A DNA stretch of 64,000 bases from Diogma glabrata (Eukaryota > Arthropoda > Insecta > Diptera > Cylindrotomidae). Shown in pieces: positions 38,901-50,900 of the stretch. The notes beneath the pieces are model-generated. The model did no database searches. It worked only from the letters and a program-made list of their open reading frames with translations, and was not told where the DNA came from. Position numbers and translations under genes: made by a program. The DNA lies in the NCBI GenBank assembly GCA_963693315.1, contig OY856186.1, positions 458,576,860 through 458,640,859 of the forward strand, read 5' to 3'. The number at the start of each line of letters is the position of its first letter. Within the stretch, counting starts at the first letter, position 1.

Positions 38901-41900
38901 AATATATTATCAATTGTTGTAGCTTCAACTGTTGTTGGTTCATGAATTTTTCTTTATAAATTTTTTTGTAGAAAATAGTTTGAGAGCCAGTTTTGAGGAT
39001 TTTTATTGAAACCACCGGAAAGAAAAAGAAGGAAAAAGTGTCATCAAATTATTTCCAACGAGTGCAATGTTAACACAGTTGAGTGATTTGTTTACGGAAC
39101 ATTGGGGAGATCGGTATAGTAAACCAACAGGATTTGAACTTCAGCTAGTTGAACATTCACAATGACTGCCAGCAGAGCTAAAATCGAAGTGATGGTGGCT
39201 ATTTTTTGTCCTAGTGGTACTGCATCAGACCTAACGAAAAGAACAGATCCCCAACCGCGATTTACTTGGCTGTAACAATTTTCTAGTTCAACAGTAGTTC
39301 AATAGTTCAAAAATTTCAAAAATGTTTGTAATTAGTGATCAACTTCACAGAGAACATTTGCAATGCCACCATATTAAATGATAATCTGTCGAATAACAAA
39401 CAGGTATCAGGTATGTTATCGCATAATTTTTCAACCTAACGCCTTTCGCCAGAAGTTGAGTTCATCTGACTTGTTAAACTGTTTTGATCTAATCTGATCT
39501 TGTTTGTTCATTTCTATATTTCGTTTCACTCAATATTTTACTATAATATCCATTTCCTACAACGTAGCAAAATTTATCCTCTTCTACGATTATTTTCCGT
39601 GAATAATGCTTCACAAAAACACAATTTTAGAATTTTAATCAAATGAATCAAAAACGGTGTTTTCGAAAACTACAAAAAAACTAGAAAAAAATTCACCTTT
39701 CATAAGACACCCACCCCACTCGACATAGTCAAAAATAATTTTTTCTAAAAATATCATTTAAAATGATGAGCCGACCGCTATAATTTTCATTCAATCTTTA
39801 CAACATTGGTCATAACCATGAATTTTTCCAATTTTTTTCTTTTGTAATGTTCGAAGTTGAGGGGTGGGGGGTTATAGGAAGTTTTTTTCACATTTTTTAA
39901 CATAACTCAAAAACTGAGGTTTTGAAAATTACAAAAAAATTGTTTTAAACTAGAAAAAATCAACCTTCCATATGAAACCCCATTCGAAAAGGTCAAAAAT
40001 ATTTTTTTTCAACATTTCCACCCTCAACCCCCTCAAAATAACATTTGAAATTATGAACCGATCGCTATAGTTTTCATTCAATCTTTACAACATTGCCCAT
40101 AACCATGAATTTTTTCAAATTTTTTCTTGTGTAATGTTCGAAGTTAAGGGGTGGGGAAAGGAAAAACAACACTCGTTTTTGGCAATATCAAAAAAACTAA
40201 ACAGAAAATTCATTGAAATTTTTTTTTTGAAATATTTTGATCTTTTTCGATTTTTCTAAACCAAACTCGATTTCTTACAAAAAATCTTTTGTTTTACTAT
40301 CTCCGTATCTATGTTCATAAAATATAGATGTAAACAAAAATTTTAATATTTTTTGTTATCAGTAGGCGTGGGAAAACACGTTTAAAAACTGTAGAAAATT
40401 TCAATTTGATAGCACTTATAGTTTGTGAGTAAATTTATTATGTAGAAATTCGGACGGACACCGAAGTCTCACCAATAGAGTACCGTTTTTACTTTTTTAA
40501 AGTACGGAACCCTAAAAACAATTAATTAGGAAAAAAGATAGCTTAAGGACAATCTTAGTCGGAATCATACATCTTCGTTCACGTATCTATGTGTGTATTA
40601 AGTGCCTATTTGCTTACCTTGATTGTTTGTTTCGACTTTAGACAACAAAAATATTTAACATAACGATTAACTTTGGTTAACAACAGAAAAAAGTATTTTC
40701 TTTTATAGTTTTGAAACATTATTTATCTTAACAAATTCAATTCGGTTTAATCTAGTTTTACGTAGAAAAACTTTAATATGTATTTCTTGATTATATTATA
40801 ATTTACATATCCATAAACGGTCGCGAATTTTTTTGCAAAGGAGCAAATAAGAGAAGTGTTCTTCATTGAACTTTCAAAATAAGTCACTCAATTAAGTGGT
40901 AGCACATTTTTAAACCAATATATTATTCGCAACAGTTCATACGTATATATACATTTGTCGGAGATTTGTTTAAATGTTCAGAAATGTTTGATTTGGGTCA
41001 AACACTTGTAACTGTTACAAAACCTATTACTATTTATTGGTTGATTAGTATTCAAATAATAAGATATTGTTTCTATTGCAATACCTTATTATTTAAATAC
41101 TAAACTAATGATCTAAAATAAAAATTTGGTTTGAAAACTAAATGTTCAATTGAAATATGGTAAGGAACTTCAAATAATATTTATTGCGGGTTGTATTGCA
41201 CTACTGTTTTTTTTATTAATTAGTTAGACATGTTTAGCACACTAAATATGAAATATTCATTATTTAGACTCTTTGAATATCCGAAGATACCATGTCAACT
41301 AGAAATGAAGGAGATGGGAAAAATGAAAGGAATGAGGGCATGGAAATAACTATACTAATTGTTTTAGATGACAATTGACATTTTCTTTAAATTAAAAATT
41401 GTTAAAAGATTTTAGTAAAAATTTTAAAATTTTTTCTAATACAATACAACAATTTACCTGATTTGAAACATATTTATTCTCTTTCGCTTTAACTGGATGC
41501 GGCTAAAATAAATAATAATAATTATATATTTCGAAATTGTTTAATATTCTATTATATTTTACCTCTCTTTTTTCATTAGAAATAAATCTTTTCGTAAGTT
41601 CTTTTACATCATCCTGGTGCCTATCTTCCAAACTATTCATGAGTAAATATTGTAGAATTGGCATTGTACCCAATTGTGTAATTTCAAATGGTGGATAAGT
41701 AAAGTTTTCTGGATCCAAAATAATATCAATTAAACTTTCACAAGTGGATAATGCAAACGGTAATTTTGTTAATTTATTGTTTTCAGTTAAATTTAATACT
41801 CTGAGCGAAGGCATCATTGATAATTGTTCTACGTTCGTTAATTTATTTTTCGATAAATCTAAAATTTCTAAATATTTTAATTCTCTTATTGTAATTGGTA

Positions 41901-44900
41901 TGAATTCTATTAAATTATTTGATAGATGTAATTCCCTGAGGTTTTCCAAAGAATGAGTATTAATAGGTATTTTTTTGAATTTATTTGAATTTAAATTTAA
42001 AATTTTTATCGTGTTTAAATCTTTTAGTAATCCGCCATTATTTAAATTTTGTAATTTATTATTGCTTAAATTTAGTTCTTCTTTGAGTAAAATTCGACAC
42101 ATTATAAAAACACCAGATGGTACTTCTTTTAAATTGCAATCGGATAAATCATAATCTGGTTCTGGTGTTTCTTTCGCCTAAAATTAAATTTTTATTTATT
42201 AATATGTATTCAACACAAAAAAACAAAACCGAAGAGTCAATTCTTAAGAATTTCGTATTTAACAAAATATATTTTTTAAAATGCTTCAATTTAATTCAAA
42301 GCTTCAGTGAAAGATATGGAGATAAATTATAATGCAGATTGGACAAAACTGAAATAAAATGTATCAAGATATAGAAAGTTTAACAAAACATGATCATGCA
42401 TAAAATCAAAAAAAGCCAGTCAAATTCAAAGACCAATCCGCTCGGCGAGCGTTCCGTAAATATAAAGTAATAATAGAATGTTAAATAATGTTGTATTTAT
42501 TTTAGTAAGTACATAGCTTAATTTGTTGGTATTAAAAGTAAAGCATATATTTGTCAAAATACTGCAACAAAATGTAACTACCTATTAAATGTCAATAGAC
42601 TGCCCGATCCTTATAGTTATAAGTCAAAAATTTATTTTCAACAGAGTGTTATACTCGTCTTGAATGTATTATTTACGATGATAGAAGACAAACATCAGTC
42701 TCAAATACTATTGCATTTTTTAAAGGGATCCTAAAACTGGAAGACTGATTTGAAACCGATCAATTTCATCATAATTCAGAAATAGACAATAGATTATAAT
42801 TTTTTTCACTGCAATCCACAATAAATTTACTGAATAATCCTTACTTAACTACACTGGTGTATGAGTGAAAACTCAAAATATGTCATAAATTTGAATTATT
42901 TATACAAGAGGACAAGGTCGATAAAATCTAATTAGCATCGCTGTACAGAGAGGTAGCAGGTAGCAAATTAGAAATAATGACGGCCTACTTACTACCACTA
43001 ATACTATAGACAGCCCGATACAATATCACTATATAATGGCAGGCTATATAATGAGCATTCAAAAACACCATTATGACATGGCGACAACCTATGCTTTTCC
43101 ATAGTGCAAACGCACACTTTTTTTTTTTTATTCTAAGGCAGGCATGTTTAGTGTTAGTTACAATGTTTTTTTTATTAATTAGTTAGACATGTTTAGCACA
43201 CTAAATATGAAATATTCATTATTTAGACTCTTTGAATATCTGAAAATACCATGTCAACTTTAAAGGAAGGAGATGAGGAAAATGGAAGGAATGGGTATAT
43301 AGGGATAACTATGATAATTGTTTTAAATGATTATGGACATTTTCTTTAAATGCCTGAGAGGAAAATTCATCGGGAAACACAGAGGAAGGCATTGAGTTCC
43401 ACAATTTGGCCACTCTATTAAAATAGTCGTTCTGGAAGGACACAGTTCTACAACGAGGTATTTGTACAACAAATGGATGGGATAACTCCGCAGCTCTTGT
43501 TTGTCGATTATACTGCGCACACGATGGAAGGATATTTTGAATTTCCTTAGAGGAGAATTCGCTAAAGTTATATTTATAGTAGATTGACAATTCAGCCACA
43601 TTTCTTCTGTGCTGGAGTGAATCAAGCTGGTCCGTTAGTTTGGTTTTACCAATCAACCGGATTGCTTTTCTCTGTACAGAGTCTAGACATTTTATTGTTG
43701 ACTGACAAGCACCTCCCCAAACATGACAGCAGTACTCCATACATGGACGAATAAAGGCGTTGAAGATTAGCAAAATTTGCTCGGGATTGAAATACTTTTT
43801 ACATCGACTCAAGAATCCTAATTTTTGCATTGCAGATTTAGCGAGGTTGAACACATGTTAATTCCATTTCAGGTTATTTTGAATGTCCACTCCAAGAAGT
43901 CTAGCTGATTCAACCTCACGCAATTCCTCATGGTTTATTTTAATAGGGAAATTTTAATGTCGCTCTATTCGTGAAAGACGGCATAGTTTGGTTTTGGTTG
44001 GATTAAATGAAACAAGATTACGATCCCCCCATTCCATTATACGCTCCAGATCTTTGTTGATAGAATCAATTAGCAGCCTCTATCAGTGGTAACTGCAGTA
44101 TGAGATCGAAATTTAGCAGATGCATGTGATGCATGCAATGTGCTGTCATCAGCAAAACTATGGATTGGGTGCACTGTAGAAATAAGTAAGTCATTAATGT
44201 ATAGAGGAAACAAGGTTGGTGGGAGTGCAGAACCTTAGGGAACCCCAGCATTGGTTGTGAAAATATTGGATGTGATACCATCTAAATTAACATGAAATTG
44301 GCGACCTGTAAGAAAACTATGAATCTATGAGACAGTTTGATGGTCTATGCCATAAGATTTTAATTTAGCTATGAGTTTTTATGCCACACTTTATCAAATG
44401 CTTTAGAAATGTGAAGTGAAATACTGATTGTTTCACCGTGGTTTGCCAGCGATTTGTTCCAGAGATGGGATAAGTAGGCTAACAGATCACCTGTTGCATG
44501 ACTTCTACGAAAACCATACTGTTTATCATCAGTAATTCGCGACATTTTCAAATAATCTATTAAATTGTAGTTAACATATTTTTTTCAAATATTTTAGCTA
44601 AAACCGACAGAATTGCAATTGGTCTATAATTGTTAGGGTTTATCTTACTGCCTTTCTTTGATATGTGTTGAACGCTGGCCAGCTTCCAAGAATCGGGAAA
44701 TATTCCGGTTTTATAAGATAAATAGAAAATTATTAATCAACGTCTCTGAATATCTGAAGATACCATGCCAACTAGGGATTACGATTAAGTTTGAATAAAT
44801 GAAGTTTCTCTAAGAAATTTATGGACGTTAACTTTAAAATTTTGAGGATTAAAGCTATCAGGAAAAACTCATTAAGGTAAGGTGTTCCAGAGATGAGAGA

Positions 44901-47900
44901 CTGTTGAAAAAATCACGTTGAAAAGCAACAGTTCTGCACCTTTTTATATGAACCGTAAAAGGATGGGCTACAACATTCGCTCTGGTGTTACGCGATAGGT
45001 TTGCTAGTTCAGGTAAAATTGATTTAATCTCTGCAGAAGTTGGTTCATCCATAATGTATTTGTAAAAAATTGTCGGATCAGCAACATTTCGTCTGTGCTG
45101 TAAAGAATCAAGCTCATTAGTAAGAGTTGAGTTGCCAATCAGTTTAGTAGCTCTGCGCTGAACAGAATCAAGGCACTTCAAATTACTATAATAAGCTCCA
45201 CCCCATATGTGAGAACAGTACTCCATGCAGGGACGTATAAATGATTAATAAAAGCTGTTCGGTACTAAAAAAAACTTACGACATCGTCCCAAAAAGCCCA
45301 ATTTTTGAAAAGCGTTCTTATAGCTAGCTTAAAAATATTAGAATTCCATTTCAAATTATTTTCAACTTCTACTCCTAGAAGTCTAACAGATTCTTTCTCT
45401 ACAAGATCTTTAGAGTCAAACGTTAATGGAAACGGATTAGGGGTGGATAATCTAGAAAAAAGACAAGCCTGTGTTTCGCTCGTATTGAATTCAACACTAT
45501 TAGCGAGCCCCCAATCTAAAATAGTTTTAAGGTCATGGTTTAATGAATCTATCAAATTTGATCTACAGTTATTAAGCGCTAAAGGCGAATGTAATTTAGG
45601 GTTTTCATAAGACGCATGAAGCGTGCTATCATCAGCAAAACTATGGATAGGACAATTGTTGAATCCAACAAATCGTTAATATAAATAAGAAAGATAGGTG
45701 GTGATAAAGCAGAACCCTGAGGAACTTCTGCATTAGTTGAAAAGACATCCGAAGAAACACCATCAACATTGACCCGAAATTTCCGCTCAGAAATAAAGCT
45801 TTGTATCCAAGATATAATTTGCTCATTCAAACCATAACATCTTAATTTGTTAATAAGATTGTTGTGCCAAACTTTATCAAACGCTTTGGAAATATCAAAA
45901 GCAACACCGGAAGTCCCACCATGATTTTCAAGCGACTTGTTCCACACATGAGTGACAAAGAAAAGTAAATCTCCTCTCGCTCTTCCTTTTCGAAACCCGT
46001 ATTGTCTTTCATTTAGTAGTTTGGAAGACTCTAAGAAGCTGATTATATTAAAATTAATGTATTTCTCAAAAATTTTAGAAACAACCGATAAAATTGAAAT
46101 GGGTCTGTAATTCGTTGGATCAGTCTTACTATCCTCTTTTTAAACGGGTTGTACGCTTGCTATTTTCCAAATTTCGGGAAAAAATCATTTCTTAAATGAC
46201 AAATAAAATTTTTTTGTGAGGATTGGTGCTAACTCCCTAGCAAAGGTTTTCAAAATAATTGGAGGAATACGATCCGGTCCAGAAGCTTTGTTAGTATTGA
46301 TTTGTAAAAGCATTTTTCGAATGATGTTTTTACGAAAAATTATACGCATCATGTTGTTCGGAACTCTAGGAATTGGCTTAGGTAAGAAATTGGGTTTAGT
46401 GTAGAATTTTTACAGAAATAATTTCCCAGGTTAGCTTTATCTTTTGGGTCAATGACCGGCATATCTCTATCAATTAAGGGAGGTAGAGAAGACTTACAAA
46501 AATTGCCTTGAACAGCCTTAACCGCTTTATAGAAATTCCATAAACCAATAGGGTGTTCAGAAAATTTAGATGCTTTTTTCCTATTAAAGGGATTCTTTTC
46601 TGCGTCTATTAGTTTTCTACATATATTTCTCTCAATTCGGTACTGTCTAAGGTTTTCATCAGTTTTGTTTTGATAAAATTTTTTAATTGCCTTTTTGCAT
46701 TTTTGGAAAACCATAGATCAGTCTTAGGAACGGTTAATTTATTGGGAATAAAACTCCGCATACCCTCAATAATAGCCTCCGAAAAATTTAACGCAGCAAT
46801 GTTAGGGTCTTGACCAGTAAGACTACTACGTTTCCAGGCAAACCGCATAAAAAAAATCTCTAAGACCCTCCCAATTCGCAGCTCTATAGTCTCAAACAAG
46901 ACGAGGATTGGCTTTAAATTGTTTTGGTACCAGGTAAGGGTCATTTGTTAAAAACAAATCAAGCAAATTTCTATTTTATCCTTTTATTATTTTAGACATG
47001 AATTAAACACTAGCTTGACTTTGCTATGCTGATCACATTTAAGTTTTGAAAACACATCGTAATACAGCAGATAGCTTAATATAAACGATCTGGTTAGTAA
47101 CATGCGAACCTTAATAGGTGTACATGAAGTCGTCCTCTATATGGGCCGCAGCACATCGAATATACGTTGAGAGATACTTAAGGCTGAAAACCATATACAA
47201 CAAACAGAATTCCATACAAATTTTACAGCAACACAATTTTTTGCTGTCAAATTTGTATGAAATTCTGTTGCTGTTGTATGTGAATGTCCGGCTTTATAAT
47301 GGGATGGGACCAGTCAACGTTCTTGTCCAGACCCTATTTCTTAACTCCACATTCAAACGCAACGTTTTGTTCATGCGGAAAATAAAATTTATTGGACTCA
47401 ATGACTCATTATATTAGATACCACCTGGACGGCTATGCATCTCAACTTCACGGCAAATTCGTAGATCATCAGGGAAGAGTGCTTAATCATGGTGACCACT
47501 ATTTTTTCAAAACAAAATTCCCTGACTTTCCATGACTTTCCAGACCAAAAATATGAAAATTTCATGACTTTTTTAAAAATAAAAAAATAAAAATTTTGAT
47601 CAACATTTAACTAGATAATCGTAGTACAGGGTGTCCGCCGGAAAGGTATACTACTTTGTTTTGCCGCCATTTTGATAAACATTAGTTTTGACAGTTCATA
47701 TTTGGCAGTCGTGAAGTAGACACGTGGCAAATTTATTATAGAAAAATATTCGATAAACCAACGTGTTTTAATCGTTAAAACATGTTATCAAAATCAATCA
47801 TCGATTACTGTGACGATGAGATAGTTACGTGAAATTTTTGGTCGCCTGATTTGACTGCTCCGGACTTCTTTTTGTGGGGATATCTGAAAAGCAAGGTTTA

Positions 47901-50900
47901 TGCAAACAAGCCAGAAACACTTGAGCAACTCAAACAAAATATTCGTGATGAAATTAATGAAATACCGCGTGAAATGTGTGAGAATGTAATGAAAAATGTG
48001 CTCAAAAGGGCTCGCATTTGTGAGGCTAACAGAGGCGGACATTTATCTGATATTGTATTCCATACATAATTGCTGACATTAAATAAAACATTTATCAATA
48101 TAAGATCCATTCTCTTTCATTTCATCAAAAATTATAAACAAACAAAGTAGTATACCTTCCCGGCGGACACCCTGTAGAACAACTATGTAGAACAACTATG
48201 GCTTTCCAGAATGATTATTTTAATAGTCTGGTCAAATAGAACTCAATGCCCCTCTTAGTTTTTCCCGATGAATTTTCCCCATCTCCTTCTCTAGTGGACA
48301 TGGTATCTTTGGCTACTAAAGAGTATTAAATAATGAATATTTCATGTTTAGTGTGCTAAACATTTTTAACTAAATAATAAAAAATTACTTATCAAAACCG
48401 ATATACTTAAACAAGAGTTTCCCAGTTCGATCGTCATTGTTATACTGATGATGTAAACGACTCTGCTCAAAACTTGCTCAAAAGTGACAAAACCTTTGAT
48501 TATGTCAATTTCTGACAAAAGTTTTGCTAGGGGCCATTGATTCTTTAAATGTTCAATACATTTTATAAATTTGGTATTCTTTTCGTGCTGGAATTAGACC
48601 AATATCCAGTCGATTCACAAAAACAACGAATGAAATGTGATACATATATCAAATTATAGATCAACAGTCTTACAGTTCCCACTCCTTTTCAAAATATGTG
48701 AGCAAAATTTTCATGCACATATGTATATCATTTTTTTGGAAGACAACAATTTGATATTTGATAGTCAACTCGGTTTTCGAAACAAAATATCAAAATCAAA
48801 ACAGTCGTACTACTGAGCTTAGTATCCAATTTTTCAAGCTGCATACTTTTAAAATATGGTGAAAATTAAGTTATTGCTTTTGACATCTCAAAAGCATTTG
48901 ATCGAATCTAGCATGCTAACTTGATCAACAAGCTCGTTGCGTTTGGCTTTCACTGTACAATCGGAAAGTTTATTCAAAATTTTCTAACTGACCGATACAT
49001 TTCGGTTTCTATTTTTTTCTTTATACCATGTCAGTCATGTTTGTTGTGATTTATTTTAAATTAAAAATTTACGTCTCTGAACAACCGAAGATATCATCCT
49101 AACTGAGGTTAAGATGTTGAGGAATTAGGATTTGTTTATGGAATTTACTTGACGATCCGGTAATAAAATTATTAAAAGAAAACGTTCTAGTTATGTGAAC
49201 AATAAATGGGTTGGAAGAGGCAGTTGCTCAGGTAGGACGAGAAAAATGTACCATAATCGGTTAAGATTCATTTGATCTCCTTAGAAGAATACTCATCCAC
49301 AAAGTATTTGTAAAATGTTGTGGTATCGGTTTAAGCAGGTTTTGTCACACTCTATTTTAAATTTATAGCAACAAACTGCGAACACCAGCAACCCAATATA
49401 AATTTTTGCAGATAATAGTACATTGTACAAATCATTCATCCTCCAATATTCAAAAGGTAAACAAAATAAACGAATAAATCTTGTCCGGACAGACGGAGGG
49501 AGAAATGTTAACCTAGAAAACGTTGCAGATTGGCGTAACCAAAATTTGGTCAATTTTAATTCCACCAAAACACATAAGTTGATTGTTTTTAGTTTGAAGA
49601 CCGAGCTCCCCAACGATATTTAAATCAATATGTGTCAATACTTGGGCGCTGCAACTGTTTCCAGCCGAGCTCACTTGGACTCTGTTCAAATGAGTGCTAT
49701 ACGAATCGTTTAGTTGGTCCTGGAATTCTTTCAATACCAGCCATGATGAAGACTGTATGAAGCAGTGGGGCCAGTGAAAGCTGCTTCTTTATAAAAAAAA
49801 TGTAGCGACAAATTCACCGCTTTCGTCAGAAGCACCAGCGGGTAGTTCATGGAGCAAAGATTAAAACACTATAATAACAACTTACAAAACAATAGGAAGA
49901 CCTATTATAAACTATACTCATATGGACACCCCAAGTTGCCGACACTCACTGGAATAATTTACAAACAACACAAAACGCTGATTTGCGAATCACAACCGGA
50001 TGTCACTTGATGACCCACCGAGATCACTTGCACTAGGAATGTAACATATTGCCGGTTCGTGGACATAATGAAATGCTAACCAAACAATATATATTGGCCT
50101 GTCACAAAGAGCAACATCCTTGCAATGACACCTTATCAACGATTGAACCACCTAGAGACACAAGGAGGACAGCAAGATGTTTTCTGCATGATGTCAGAGA
50201 TAGCCAGGTTACTGTTAAAATTGACAAATTTACGGATAAAATTGGCTCAAAAGCACTGTTTAAAACTGTTGAAGACGTAATAAGGAACTACGCTCCCCAT
50301 CGAGATCTAAATAAAAAGCCACCAAAAGTCGCTGACGAGGAGTTTCAGCCCAACTAAGATCCGGTTGGTCACGCATCCCAAACATCTACATGAGTAGAGT
50401 TGTTCCTGCAACTATTGACAAGTGTCCCGCATTTTCAATTGTCCTAATAATTTAACCAACCTGACGCAGGAAGATTTGTGGTACCACCCAAGGGCAGAAT
50501 CAGAGTTCCTGAATCGGGACATTGAGCCGGAGGATTAGCACCAAACCAATCCCTACAACAACAACAACATTAGCTACAACTTTGTCGCATTGTTGCTGAT
50601 CTCGTTGTTTTATAAAATAAATATTTAAAATAGTTTATTAAATAAATATTATCACCATATAGTAGTCAAATATATCGTCTTCAACAGTAGACGAAGGAAT
50701 CGTGGGCATCAGACGGAAGCCACAAGCAAGCACATTCTTTTACATGTTTTACTTGTCAGTCGGTTACTGCAAATAGGCAATCTGTTAAGATCACACATTG
50801 TCATAGCAACAGGATACAAAGGGAATTTTTTGTGTATATCAACGAAAAAATATAAATTACTATCATAGAAAAAATTGTATTTGCTAACGCGTTTCGGGAA

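Noticed and set aside
43309..43854. A host gene on the - strand (181 intact codons)
   Set aside because: Its wording (VWGG, QRKAIRLIGK, LWNSMPSSVF) is that of a LINE ORF2 C-terminus and it joins to RT fragments upstream.
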